NCBI RefSeq assembly: GCF_017497985.1
Contig: NZ_JAGDFV010000016.1
Location: forward strand, 19,337-83,336
Direction: 5' to 3'
Source of the DNA: Meiothermus sp. CFH 77666
GTDB lineage: Bacteria > Deinococcota > Deinococci > Deinococcales > Thermaceae
Length of the DNA: 64,000 nucleotides
Both the position numbers and the translations under genes were made by a program. Position 1 is the first letter of the stretch; each line of letters begins with the position of its first letter. Of the stretch, positions 8,542-16,723 are shown one piece after another. Below the pieces are notes generated by a model. It saw only the letters and a list, made by a program, of their open reading frames with translations, made no database searches and had not been told where the DNA came from.

Positions 8542-9669
8542 CTACAAACGGGTTCCAGCGCGCCAGGTGGCCTCCACCTCACGCTGGTAGCGCTGGGCCA
8601 GGGCGCTGTCGCGCAAAATGAGCAGGTTTTCGTTGTTACGGCCAAAACCGGAGTTGGTGAAGTTGTAGCTGCCCGTGACCACCCACTCACCGTCCACCAC
8701 CATCACTTTGTGGTGCATGGTGTAGGGGTTGCCGTCCTTGCGTACCTCAATTCCAGCTTGCTTCAAGGTTTCGTCCCGTGAGTTTTCCAGGTTCCGCGCA
8801 TCAATCACCACCCGTACCCGAACCCCGCGCCGGTGGGCTTGCACCAGCGCCTCGACCATGCGGGTGTCGGTCAGGACAAAGGCGGCAATCCAGATCTCCC
8901 GATTGGCGCGCTTTAGCAAGTCGAGGATAGCACCCCGACCCTCGCGGCCTCCTGCTGGGCTAAAGTAGACGGTGCCTTCGGTGGAGCCAATCTGGAAGCG
9001 CTCGGAGCGGCCCAGCCCGCTTTCCTGGCCGGCGAAAATGGTATCGAACTCGGCCCGGTATACCTCCACCAGACCCCGCACCGGTAGCCACAGGCTGTTT
9101 TCGTTGTTGCGCTCAAAGGCATTCCAGGTCAGGTTGGTGCTGCCGGTCCAGACCCCTAAGTCGTCAATCAGCACAAACTTGTGGTGCATCAGGGCGTTGT
9201 TGCGGCTATCGTAGCAGACCTGCACCCGCTGCAGGGTTTCGCAACGGGCCTGGTTGCTGCTCCTAACGCCCAGACTTTCGCGGACTTCACGGTGGTAATC
9301 GGAATCGCTAAAGAGCCGTACCCGCACTCCCCTGGCGGCAGCCCGAACCAGGGCCTGGCCGATCTCGCGGTCTTCGAGCTCGAGGGTAGCCACCTCAATC
9401 CGGGTTTGGGCGGAGTTAATCAGGCCCAGCAGGCGGCTTTTGGCCTCGCGGCCCTGCGCGGGAGCAAAGTAGAGCTCGAGGCCCCCCGCGGCTTTGTAAA
9501 CCTGGGGAATCGGGCGAAAGTAGGTATCCCAGACAAAATACCCCACTACCCCCAGCAAAAGCAGAAAAAGCCAGATTCGGTCGCCGCTTCGGCGGACTCG
9601 GCCCCGCCCCCTGGGTCGGAGCAAGCGCCACATGCTGGGCAGCAGGCTGAAAACGGGATGGTGACGCAT
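8542..9669 (-). CDS. membrane-anchored phospholipase D-like protein (two HKD motifs)
   Basis: A 375-aa protein with an N-terminal basic stretch and a transmembrane helix (WLFLLLLGVVGYFVW, about residues 29-43), then two PLD-type domains. Motif 1 is HHKFVLIDD...GSTN; motif 2 is HHKVMVVDG...GSYN. Both H, K and D residues are intact, so the active site formed by two half-domains should work on phosphodiester bonds. Nuclease and phospholipase roles both occur in this family and sequence alone does not decide. The catalytic part is probably outside the membrane. Confidence 0.88.
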   Translation of the reverse strand: MRHHPVFSLLPSMWRLLRPRGRGRVRRSGDRIWLFLLLLGVVGYFVWDTYFRPIPQVYKAAGGLELYFAPAQGREAKSRLLGLINSAQTRIEVATLELEDREIGQALVRAAARGVRVRLFSDSDYHREVRESLGVRSSNQARCETLQRVQVCYDSRNNALMHHKFVLIDDLGVWTGSTNLTWNAFERNNENSLWLPVRGLVEVYRAEFDTIFAGQESGLGRSERFQIGSTEGTVYFSPAGGREGRGAILDLLKRANREIWIAAFVLTDTRMVEALVQAHRRGVRVRVVIDARNLENSRDETLKQAGIEVRKDGNPYTMHHKVMVVDGEWVVTGSYNFTNSGFGRNNENLLILRDSALAQRYQREVEATWRAGTRL

Positions 9670-9875
9670 AGCAGATGTCTACTGTACAACGCGATGCGGA
9701 ATTTGTTGATGCAAGAGGAAGTTTGACCTCGAAAAGGCTTATGGCTCGTGGCTCGCAGTTGGCGGACAACTGAAACGAAGCTCAAGCCCCTGCTCACGTA
9801 CCCATCGAGGTATTAGATTGCTCTAGCAGCTTTATGGTAGCTCAAAGGTGACTAGCGCAAGTTATTGGACTTGGG

Positions 9876-9881
9876 TACAAT
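9876..9881 (+). promoter_or_regulatory. leaderless -10 element of the tetR-atl operon
   Basis: TACAAT, then 6 bases, then the tetR ATG at 9888. This spacing predicts transcription starting at the A of the start codon, a common arrangement in Thermus and Deinococcus. Confidence 0.65.
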
Positions 9882-9887
9882 CTCATC

Positions 9888-10517
9888 ATGCTCAATCTTC
9901 GGGAAAGGCAAAAGTTGCGCCGCCGTGATCGCATTTTCCGCACTGCTATCAACCTGTTCCGGGAGAAGGGGTTTCACCAGACCACCGCCACCGATATTGC
10001 CAAAGCCTCGCACGTATCGCGCGGTACATTTTTTAATTACTACGCCTACAAAGAAGCCGTATTGCTCGATTTCGGGGCGCAACTGCTGAGCGAGTTGCGT
10101 GAACAGGCCCTGGCCGAGTTAAGTCAGGGAGAGCCTCCCCTCGAGGTTTTGCGCCGGTTGTGGGATCGACTGGCCGAGGTGAGTGAACGGGAACGGGTAC
10201 TGCTCTCGCCCCTGGCCTACGAGCTTTTGAACCCCGACCCCGAGCGGGCCAAGGCCGCCTTCGAGGCTTTGCCTCTGGGCGATCTGATTGCCGATATCCT
10301 GCGCCCACTCAAGCAGCAAGGCAAGTTGCGGGAAGATATGTCGCTCGAGCGCATCTCCCGCTCGATTGCCGATGTGTACCTGCTATCGGCGTTGCGCTGG
10401 GCGGCCTATACCCCGGGGCGGCGGCTCAAGGAAGAGATGACCAAGTTTCTCAACCTGATGCTGGAAGGGGCCGTAGCCCGCGAGACCGGCAAGCGGGAAA
10501 AGGCTGCTAAGTCCTGA
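9888..10517 (+). CDS. TetR-family transcriptional regulator
   Basis: A 209-aa regulator. Residues 1-60 form the TetR helix-turn-helix (RIFRTAINLFREKGFHQT, then IAKASHVSRGTFFNYY). The remainder is a helical ligand-binding domain of unknown ligand. The start follows a TACAAT -10 element by 6 bases, suggesting a leaderless mRNA. The alkyltransferase-like gene begins one base after its stop, so the two are an operon. A palindrome further downstream, ahead of the S9 peptidase, is a possible operator for this or another regulator. Confidence 0.92.
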   Translation: MLNLRERQKLRRRDRIFRTAINLFREKGFHQTTATDIAKASHVSRGTFFNYYAYKEAVLLDFGAQLLSELREQALAELSQGEPPLEVLRRLWDRLAEVSERERVLLSPLAYELLNPDPERAKAAFEALPLGDLIADILRPLKQQGKLREDMSLERISRSIADVYLLSALRWAAYTPGRRLKEEMTKFLNLMLEGAVARETGKREKAAKS

Positions 10518-10518
10518 A

Positions 10519-10995
10519 ATGTACAGCTTGCTGATTCCCACGCCCATTGGCCCTCTTTTTGCTAGGGCCAGCCACCAGGCCCTCCTATCGGTGGAGTTGC
10601 TGGTGCTGGGTGAGGGCTTTCCGGAGCGCCCCAACCGGCTCCTGCATGGCCTGGCCCGCCGGGTAGAACGCTATTTTGCCGGAGAGGGGGAAACTTTTTC
10701 GGATATACCCCTGGACTATGCCGATTCCGACCCCCGACGGGTAGCCCTCTACGAAGAAGTTCGGCGCATCCCCCCTGGAGAAACCCGCAGCTATGCCCAG
10801 ATGGGGCGCCTGTGCGGCCTGACCCCTAGGGCGGTGGGGGCGGGTATGCGGGCCTGCCCCTTTTTTCTGGTGATTCCGGCCCAGCGGGTGATTCATGCCG
10901 ACGGGAGGCTGGGCGGGTTTGCGGGCCGAGAGGGTGTGAAGGCGTGGTTGCTACAGTTTGAGAGTCCGAAGCAGAAGGACAGCCTGTCTTACTGA
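10519..10995 (+). CDS. atl: alkyltransferase-like protein (ATL), active-site Cys replaced by Ala
   Basis: A 158-aa member of the O6-alkylguanine-DNA alkyltransferase family. The helix-turn-helix region (PPGETRSYAQMG) and the RAVGAGMR segment are conserved. The catalytic PCHRV motif reads PAQRV, so the methyl-accepting cysteine is missing and His is Gln. Such ATLs bind alkylated guanines without repairing them and hand the lesion to nucleotide excision repair; a Thermus thermophilus ATL with the same Cys-to-Ala change is known. It starts one base after the TetR gene, so expression may be inducible. Confidence 0.9.
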   Translation: MYSLLIPTPIGPLFARASHQALLSVELLVLGEGFPERPNRLLHGLARRVERYFAGEGETFSDIPLDYADSDPRRVALYEEVRRIPPGETRSYAQMGRLCGLTPRAVGAGMRACPFFLVIPAQRVIHADGRLGGFAGREGVKAWLLQFESPKQKDSLSY

Positions 10996-11014
10996 CCTGC
11001 CGGTCAGGTAGAGT
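10992..11014 (+). promoter_or_regulatory. promoter of the S9 peptidase with a palindrome filling the spacer
   Basis: CTGACCTGCCGGTCAG (10992-11007) has perfect 6-bp arms around 4 bases and resembles TetR-type operators. It is followed by TAGAGT (11009-11014), then 6 bases and the GTG start at 11021. The palindrome occupies the position between -35 and -10, where a repressor would block transcription. It overlaps the end of atl. Confidence 0.45.
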
Positions 11015-11020
11015 ATTGGG

Positions 11021-12871
11021 GTGACGCCTGAGCTACTGTATCAGCTTCGCTTCCTATCCGACCTGACCGAAGGCCCCGGTGGCAAACCCCTTTTTGTTTA
11101 CACCGACATCGAGCGCCCCGAGAAAGAGCCCCCCCGTTACCGCTCCCGCCTGGCCATGTGGGATGGGGAGATGCGTTTGCTCACCCAGGGCGAGGCCAGA
11201 GCGCCCTTCTGGCGGGGCAACTACCTTTACTTCACCCGCAAGGTGGACAAAGCGCCCCAGCTTTTTCGCCTGCCCCTCTCGGGGGGCGAGGCCGAGCAGC
11301 TCACACACTTCAAGGCAGGGGTGGAGGGCTACAAGGTGAGCCCCGATGGCAGCCGGATTGCCCTGCTGACCCGAGGCGATTACGAGCCGCCCAAACCCGA
11401 CGAACCCCGCATCTACGAAACCTGGCCGGTCAAATTCGATGCCAGGGGTTTGTTGCCGGGGCAGCCCCGGGAGCTCTGGCTGTGGGAAAGCGGGGCCACA
11501 AGACCGCTGGTTCAGCTTGCTCAGGATGTCGAAGAGGTGATCTGGAACGCGGTGGGCACTGGGCTGTACTTCACCGCTTCGGGTTCCCCCCAGGAGCGCT
11601 GGAGCTGGGTTCAACGGGCCTATCACGTGGGTTTGGACGGGCAGATAGACGAGCTCTTCGGAGGGGTGGGGCCCATTAGCGGCCTCGAGCCCACCCCGGA
11701 TGGGGGGCTGGTCTACCTGGCTCATGCCTGGGAACGAGGGGGAGGTACCGAGTCCAGACTCTACTACCGGAGGCTGGACGGAAATATTCGCCTGCTGGCC
11801 GAGGGTTCATTCCTCAACTCAGTCAACTCGGATATGCGTATTGGCAACGGGGTACAAACCCCCAAGGTGGGGCCCGATGGGCGGGTGTACGTGGTGGTCA
11901 CCCACCAGGGTTCGGCCCGCCTGCTGGCGGTGACCCTGGGGGGAGAGGCCCGGTTTTTTAGCCCACCGGAATTCAACATCCTGGGCTTTGCCTTCTGCGG
12001 CAACGACCTCTACACCCTCTCGGAAAATTTCACCCACGGCGCTTGCCTGACCCGCCGGGGAGATATACTCTTCGACCCTAACGCGGGTGTGTTGCCCGAA
12101 CTGCCCACCCCGCAGGAGGTGCGCTACCCTGCACCTGAGGGCCATACCGTGCAGGGCTGGGTCTTGCTGCCCGAAGGCGAGGGCCCCCATCCCGTAATTC
12201 TGTACATTCACGGCGGCCCCCACACTGCTTTTGGCAATGCCCTGATGCTGCAGTTGCAGCTTTTCCGGGCTGCTGGCTTTGCCGTGGCCTACTGCAACCC
12301 CAGGGGTTCGACGGGCTACGGTCAGGACTATGTGGAGCTGGGCCGGCGCTGGGGCGATATTGACGAGCAAGACCTGCTGGGTTTTTTGGATTATGTGCTG
12401 GCGCAGTTTCCCCTGAATGCCCGCCGGGTGGCGGTGGCGGGGGGTTCCTACGGGGGCTACATGACCAACTGGCTCACCGCCCGGCACCCGACCCGATTCA
12501 AAGCCGCCGTGACCGACCGGAGCATCTGCAACTGGACGAGCTTTTTTGGCGCTTCCGACATTGGGCCGCGCTTTACCTATCTGCAACTGGGGGCCAGACC
12601 CTGGGAGAACCCCGAGGTGCTCTGGCAAAAAAGCCCGCTCTCGCTGGCGCATCAGGTGCAAACCCCCACCCTGGTGGTGCACTCCGAACAGGATCACCGC
12701 TGCCCTATAGACCAGGGCGAGACCTGGTACACGGTTTTGCTGCAAAAAGGGGTGCCCACCCGGTTTTTACGAGTGCCCGAAGAGGGCCACGAGCTGAGCC
12801 GCTCGGGTCGCCCGGACCGCCGCATTGCTCGATTGAATGCTTATCTGGAGTGGTTCAGGGCGTATTTGTAA
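11021..12871 (+). CDS. S9-family prolyl oligopeptidase / acylaminoacyl-peptidase-like
   Basis: A 616-aa cytoplasmic serine peptidase. The N-terminal part (about 1-350) is a beta-propeller that screens substrates; the C-terminal alpha/beta-hydrolase domain carries the nucleophile in GGSYGGYM, the Asp in HSEQDHRCP and the His in EEGHELSRSG, with the oxyanion segment HGGPH. It likely trims oligopeptides or acylated peptides. The GTG start was chosen because the TAGAGT -10 lies 6 bases before it. No signal peptide. A strong hairpin 125 bases past the stop should terminate it. Confidence 0.93.
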   Translation: MTPELLYQLRFLSDLTEGPGGKPLFVYTDIERPEKEPPRYRSRLAMWDGEMRLLTQGEARAPFWRGNYLYFTRKVDKAPQLFRLPLSGGEAEQLTHFKAGVEGYKVSPDGSRIALLTRGDYEPPKPDEPRIYETWPVKFDARGLLPGQPRELWLWESGATRPLVQLAQDVEEVIWNAVGTGLYFTASGSPQERWSWVQRAYHVGLDGQIDELFGGVGPISGLEPTPDGGLVYLAHAWERGGGTESRLYYRRLDGNIRLLAEGSFLNSVNSDMRIGNGVQTPKVGPDGRVYVVVTHQGSARLLAVTLGGEARFFSPPEFNILGFAFCGNDLYTLSENFTHGACLTRRGDILFDPNAGVLPELPTPQEVRYPAPEGHTVQGWVLLPEGEGPHPVILYIHGGPHTAFGNALMLQLQLFRAAGFAVAYCNPRGSTGYGQDYVELGRRWGDIDEQDLLGFLDYVLAQFPLNARRVAVAGGSYGGYMTNWLTARHPTRFKAAVTDRSICNWTSFFGASDIGPRFTYLQLGARPWENPEVLWQKSPLSLAHQVQTPTLVVHSEQDHRCPIDQGETWYTVLLQKGVPTRFLRVPEEGHELSRSGRPDRRIARLNAYLEWFRAYL

Positions 12872-12876
12872 CGAGT

Positions 12877-12946
12877 AGCGTGCTCTTCACGTATGGATCC
12901 AGACGCATTCTCGCTTTCGTGGATGGCCACGTTTTTAAAGAGCGCT
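12877..12946 (+). repeat. 3'-end structured repeat, family A, shortened copy 1
   Basis: Begins a few bases after the peptidase stop with AGCGTGCTCTTCAC and ends with AAAGAGCGCT, the inverted-repeat termini of the family. It keeps the segment CATTCTCGCTTTCGTGGATG also seen at 60607-60627 but lacks the internal hairpin. Confidence 0.6.
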
Positions 12947-12995
12947 GTAATGCGATGCCATGACCGCCTCGAGGCCTGGGGGCTGCATTGGCCAG

Positions 12996-13026
12996 CAAAG
13001 GAGGCGGGATCTTCCCGCCTCCTTTG
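12996..13026. terminator. bidirectional terminator hairpin
   Basis: CAAAGGAGGCGGGA pairs perfectly over 14 bp with TCCCGCCTCCTTTG around the loop TCT. It lies between the converging S9 peptidase (plus) and the DUF3467 gene (minus), so it can serve both. Confidence 0.75.
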
Positions 13027-13040
13027 TGAATCCTGTGGGT

Positions 13041-13334
13041 TCAGGCTTTGGTTGTGTCCATGGCCTCGGGGATGACCCCGTAGGTTTCCTCGTAGCGCTG
13101 AATGTTCTCGGCCAGGCTGCGTAGCAGGGCCTTGGCGTGTTGAGGGCTGGTAATCACTCGACTGGTGACCACGGCTACGACCTGATTGGGCTGTCCGCCA
13201 GGTTGCATCAGGGCAAAGTCGAGATAGAACTCGTTTTTCTGGTGCGAAAAGATGGCGAAATTGGCGTATTTGCCAAGAGCAGTCTCGCGGTCAATATCTA
13301 CACGTAGCTCCGGTACTTGAGAAACGTCACTCAC
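13041..13334 (-). CDS. DUF3467 family protein
   Basis: A 97-aa soluble protein matching DUF3467 by its KYANFAIFSH, EFYLDFALMQPG, SRVITSPQHAKALL and NIQRYEETYG segments. The function of the family is unknown. It is the third gene of a tight set: its ATG overlaps the stop of the roadblock protein upstream by 4 bases. Confidence 0.8.
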   Translation of the reverse strand: MSDVSQVPELRVDIDRETALGKYANFAIFSHQKNEFYLDFALMQPGGQPNQVVAVVTSRVITSPQHAKALLRSLAENIQRYEETYGVIPEAMDTTKA

Positions 13335-13684
13335 GATAAAGCCTCCTGGAGGCGTGGGATACTTTTCTTAAGCTGAAAGCGCACCCGGCCCAGACTTTGC
13401 ATGGAATCCATCAGCACCACCAGCAAGTACCCATCCTCGAGTGGAACCAGTAGCACTGGTCCCTCGGGGTACTCTACCATGACCTCTTCCACCTCGCCGC
13501 GCTCCAGTTCCTGGGACAGGGCCCGGGCAGAGGCCAGTGCTGTGGAGGCGGCGCCACCCAGAAAATCCACATCGGGGGCCTGGTCAGCGCGCAGGCTCTC
13601 AACCACGAAGCCATCCTCGGCCACCAGGGCTGAGGCCAACACCCCCTTGGTGACCTGCAACTCGCTCAGTATTTCTTGAACCAT
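13331..13684 (-). CDS. roadblock/LC7-domain protein (MglB-like)
   Basis: A 117-aa protein with the roadblock/LC7 pattern, a leading helix then a beta-rich fold (GVLASALVAEDGFVVES, later VLLVPLEDGYLLVVL). Bacterial roadblock proteins such as MglB act as partners or activators of small Ras-like GTPases. The ATG at 13684 was chosen because the fold begins there; the longer frame runs into the preceding gene. It sits between a second roadblock gene and the DUF3467 gene; no GTPase gene is in this window. Confidence 0.8.
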   Translation of the reverse strand: MVQEILSELQVTKGVLASALVAEDGFVVESLRADQAPDVDFLGGAASTALASARALSQELERGEVEEVMVEYPEGPVLLVPLEDGYLLVVLMDSMQSLGRVRFQLKKSIPRLQEALS

Positions 13685-13694
13685 AGCTTGACTC

Positions 13695-14027
13695 CTAGAT
13701 GGTTTGCGCCAAACGTAGCGCGAGGCGGGAAAGCTCATTGCCGATGCTCTTGCGATCGGCACCCTTCTCGACCACGGCTCCCAGAAAATAGCCACCAAAA
13801 ACCACCACCAGAATTTCCCGGTGTTCAGTAGCGATGGTGAAGCGCCGGAGGTCGCCTCCCAGGCTTTTAGTCAGGGTGCGGCTGGCCCTGGCCAGGGTTG
13901 CCAGCTCGGCAGCCAGCAGCTCGGGCTCTGGGGTCTCCTTGCCAGCGCTTTCGATTACCAGGCCATCCTGGCTGGTCAAAATGGCTTGCCGAACACCCAG
14001 CGATACCAGGGTCTCGAGCATTTTCAT
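13695..14027 (-). CDS. second roadblock/LC7-domain protein
   Basis: A 110-aa roadblock/LC7 protein (VRQAILTSQDGLVIES, later EILVVVFGGYFLGAVV). Related in fold to the next gene, with which it may form a heterodimer. The ATG at 14027 was preferred to the TTG at 14048 because a G-rich ribosome-binding stretch lies directly upstream of it. First gene of the roadblock-roadblock-DUF3467 set. Confidence 0.78.
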   Translation of the reverse strand: MKMLETLVSLGVRQAILTSQDGLVIESAGKETPEPELLAAELATLARASRTLTKSLGGDLRRFTIATEHREILVVVFGGYFLGAVVEKGADRKSIGNELSRLALRLAQTI

Positions 14028-14169
14028 CTGCCCCCCCAATCGTCCCAATACATACGGATTCTAGCCTAGCACAGCCTCTGTCCGGGTTTTGCCCAACTGC
14101 ACAGCAAAGCGTTACGTGAAAACGAAGAGGGTCGGCCAGTGCGGAACGGCTGGCATGGAGGCGCTTCTT

Positions 14170-14757
14170 TTACTGGTAGCCCCGGCGGTTCTCCAGGGCC
14201 CTGGCCAGGGTTACTTCGTCGGCGTACTCGAGGCTCCCCCCCACCGGCAAGCCATAGGCCAGTCGGGTCGAGCGGATGTGTTGCTGGCTCAGCCGCTCGG
14301 CCAGATAGCTGGCGGTGGCCTCGCCCTCCACGGTCATGCCGGTAGCCAGGATGACCTCGTTCACGCCTTCCAGGCGGGCGAAAAGCCTTTCCAGATTAAG
14401 CTGTTCGGGCCCGATCCCCTCTAAGGGGTTGAGAGCACCGCCCAGCACGTGGTAGAGGCCGGTGTACTCGCCGCTGCGCTCGATGGCCATCAGGTCGGAG
14501 ATGGTCTCGACCACACAGATCACGGTCTTGTCGCGCTCGGGGTCGGCGCAGATAGGGCAGAGCGCGTCTTCGGCCAGGTTGCCGCACTTAGGGCAGGGGT
14601 GCAGAGCCTGGGCCGCTTCCAGGCTGTCCCGCAAATCGCTCGCGATATCGGGGTTTTGTACCAGGAATAGCCCAAGTTTCTGGGCGCTTTTAGGGCCTAT
14701 GCCTGGCAGGCCAGCAAGCGCACGGATGAGTCGGAGGAGCCGCTCGGGGTAGCGCAT
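14170..14757 (-). CDS. recR: recombination mediator RecR
   Basis: A 195-aa RecR, which with RecO/RecF loads RecA on gapped DNA. It has the N-terminal helix-hairpin-helix (LAGLPGIGPKSAQKL), the four-cysteine zinc finger CPKCG...CPIC, and the Toprim domain (VVETISDLMAIE, then YHVLGG). It lies downstream of ybaB, the usual order in bacteria; the dnaX gene that often precedes them is absent here. Confidence 0.96.
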   Translation of the reverse strand: MRYPERLLRLIRALAGLPGIGPKSAQKLGLFLVQNPDIASDLRDSLEAAQALHPCPKCGNLAEDALCPICADPERDKTVICVVETISDLMAIERSGEYTGLYHVLGGALNPLEGIGPEQLNLERLFARLEGVNEVILATGMTVEGEATASYLAERLSQQHIRSTRLAYGLPVGGSLEYADEVTLARALENRRGYQ

Positions 14758-14818
14758 AGCAAGGCCGATAGCCGATAGACTTTAGCCATTTGCTACTGGC
14801 TATAAGCTATCAGCCAGC

Positions 14819-15133
14819 TTAGAACATTCCCCCCAGCATGCTGCCAATGCCGCCGAGCTCGCGGCTCATTTCTTTTTCTGAAAGGTCGTGGGCCTTTTTT
14901 TGCGCGTCCTGGATGGCGACCAGGAGCAGGTCTTCGAGGGCCTCGAGGTCGTCCTTGTCCACTGCTTCGGGTTTGAGCTTGACCCCCACAATTTGCCCGT
15001 GGCCATTAGACGTGACCTCGACCATACCTCCGCCCGCACTGCCCACCACCATCATGCTGCCCAGCCTTTCTTGAACTTCGGCGGCTTTTTTCTGGGCCTT
15101 CTGGGCCTCTTTCATGATTTTCTGGATGTTCAT
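14819..15133 (-). CDS. ybaB: YbaB/EbfC nucleoid-associated protein
   Basis: A 104-aa DNA-binding dimer of the YbaB/EbfC family. The N-terminal Lys/Gln-rich helix (MKEAQKAQKKAAEVQERL), the GGGMVEVTSNGHGQIV core and the C-terminal Met/Gly tail are typical. Located 61 bases upstream of recR on the same strand. Confidence 0.93.
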   Translation of the reverse strand: MNIQKIMKEAQKAQKKAAEVQERLGSMMVVGSAGGGMVEVTSNGHGQIVGVKLKPEAVDKDDLEALEDLLLVAIQDAQKKAHDLSEKEMSRELGGIGSMLGGMF

Positions 15134-15187
15134 CTATGCCTCCACCACAACATCCAACATTATGGCATCAAGCAGCGCCCCATGCCA

Positions 15188-16402
15188 TCACCCCGGTTCA
15201 GATTGACTGGTTTGATGCGGGATACCGCCTCGAAGGTGAACTACCAGCACCGCCAGGAATACCGCGAAGCCAGACAAGATCAATACCGTCAGTACCCCCA
15301 GGCGTGGCTCCAGAACCCCTGCCAAAAAAGTACCCATCAGTACGGCGCTTTGCATGGTAGCCCCAAAAGCAGCCATGATGCGTCCTCGCAACTCAGTGGG
15401 AGCTGCCAGTTGAATGATCGAGCGGGCCGGTATGATAAACATGCTGTTCAATATACCCAAAGCCACCATGGCAACGCCGGCCCAGATGGGAAAGGGAAAG
15501 AGCCCGGTAGAGGCCAGAAAGAGTCCCCAGGTGCCCAGTCCCAGCAGGAACACTGTCTCGCGGCTCAGGCGTTTGATCAGGGGCATGGTGATGAACAGGC
15601 CCAGGATGGCTCCGCCGGCCATCAGGGCCTCGAGTACGCCAAACCCCTGCACTCCAATTTTTAGAGCACCCACTGCATACACAATCCCCAGGGCGGCCTC
15701 CACCGAGCCGAAAGCGGCAGCCAGAGCCAGCGTTCCGATGGTTCTGCTCAGGGTGGGATTTCGCCACAACGGGCGTAGACCCTCCGCTACGGCGGCAAAA
15801 TAGTTGCCCTTGCCTGCCTTGCCAGGAAGTGGGGGTAAAAGGGTCAGGAGCACGGCGGATATCAGGTAAGTAGTGGCATCAATCCAGAAGGCCGGGGCTG
15901 GCCCCACATTGGCAACCAGCACACCGGCCAGGGCTACAAAGGTCACGTCGGCAAAACGATTGGCAAAGTTCATCAGACCGTTGGCCTCGTCCAGCTCCGA
16001 CTCGGGCACCATATCGGGGATGGCGCTGTTGCTGGCCGAGTAATGTACCGACTCAAAGGCGGCCATCAGAAATGCGATGATCATCAGGAGAGGCATGGAG
16101 CCAATAGCAAAAAGCGGGATACAGGCGACCAGGAGAGCCCGGGCCAGGTCTGAAAGAACCAGCAGAGTCCGGCGGTCGTAACGGTCGGACAGAGGCCCTA
16201 ATAACGGCCCCAGCACTGCGCTGGCTACAAACTGGGCACCCAGAATCAGCGAGACCCAGACCGCATTCTGGGTTTCCTGATAGGCCACAAACAAGAGAGC
16301 GATGCGGTGAATCTTGCTGCCAACCAGCGACACCAGGACGGATGCGAACAGCCAGCGAAATCCGGTTTGCTTTAATACGCTCCACATAAGTTGCCCAATC
16401 AT
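15188..16402 (-). CDS. MFS transporter, probable drug/multifunction exporter
   Basis: A 404-aa integral membrane protein with about 12 hydrophobic segments and the loop 2-3 signature GPLSDRYDRRTLL, close to the enterobactin-exporter/drug-efflux MFS group. The substrate cannot be read from sequence. It has its own upstream region with a small palindrome. Confidence 0.88.
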   Translation of the reverse strand: MIGQLMWSVLKQTGFRWLFASVLVSLVGSKIHRIALLFVAYQETQNAVWVSLILGAQFVASAVLGPLLGPLSDRYDRRTLLVLSDLARALLVACIPLFAIGSMPLLMIIAFLMAAFESVHYSASNSAIPDMVPESELDEANGLMNFANRFADVTFVALAGVLVANVGPAPAFWIDATTYLISAVLLTLLPPLPGKAGKGNYFAAVAEGLRPLWRNPTLSRTIGTLALAAAFGSVEAALGIVYAVGALKIGVQGFGVLEALMAGGAILGLFITMPLIKRLSRETVFLLGLGTWGLFLASTGLFPFPIWAGVAMVALGILNSMFIIPARSIIQLAAPTELRGRIMAAFGATMQSAVLMGTFLAGVLEPRLGVLTVLILSGFAVFLAVLVVHLRGGIPHQTSQSEPG

Positions 16403-16723
16403 AACGAGTCAATCCTTTATCGTAAATATGTACTGAGTACAGAGTAGCTGTGATGCCCATGTGTCCACGCATTTGGCGGCTCCTGTGCTGTCCAGAACCA
16501 TGCTATTTGTGGCTAGGCACCTGGAGAATCAGCTTTGATGAACCCCCACACGCCGCGATAGCCAGGGCCGAAAGCCGAAAACTCATGCCAAACTAAACTG
16601 AACCCCGTTCCTTCTCCCCTTGCGTAGAGGGTAGCAACACCCCGCCAGCATTTCAGGAGAATTGGGCCTTGCTTTCTGGGCTCTCTGGTGAGCGCAGATT
16701 GGCGTGGACTGTCTCAACGAGTT
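16403..16723. other. intergenic region between MFS gene and 599-aa gene
   Basis: No gene seen. A perfect palindrome, TGTACT-G-AGTACA, lies at 16429-16441, 27 bases before the MFS start, and could be an operator. A CTTCTCCCC...GTAGAGGGTAG stretch near 16612-16636 resembles low-copy repeat DNA at 7575-7615. Confidence 0.4.
16429..16441. promoter_or_regulatory. palindrome upstream of MFS gene, possible operator
   Basis: TGTACT-G-AGTACA has perfect 6-bp arms and sits close upstream of the MFS transporter start. No regulator gene is adjacent. Confidence 0.3.
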
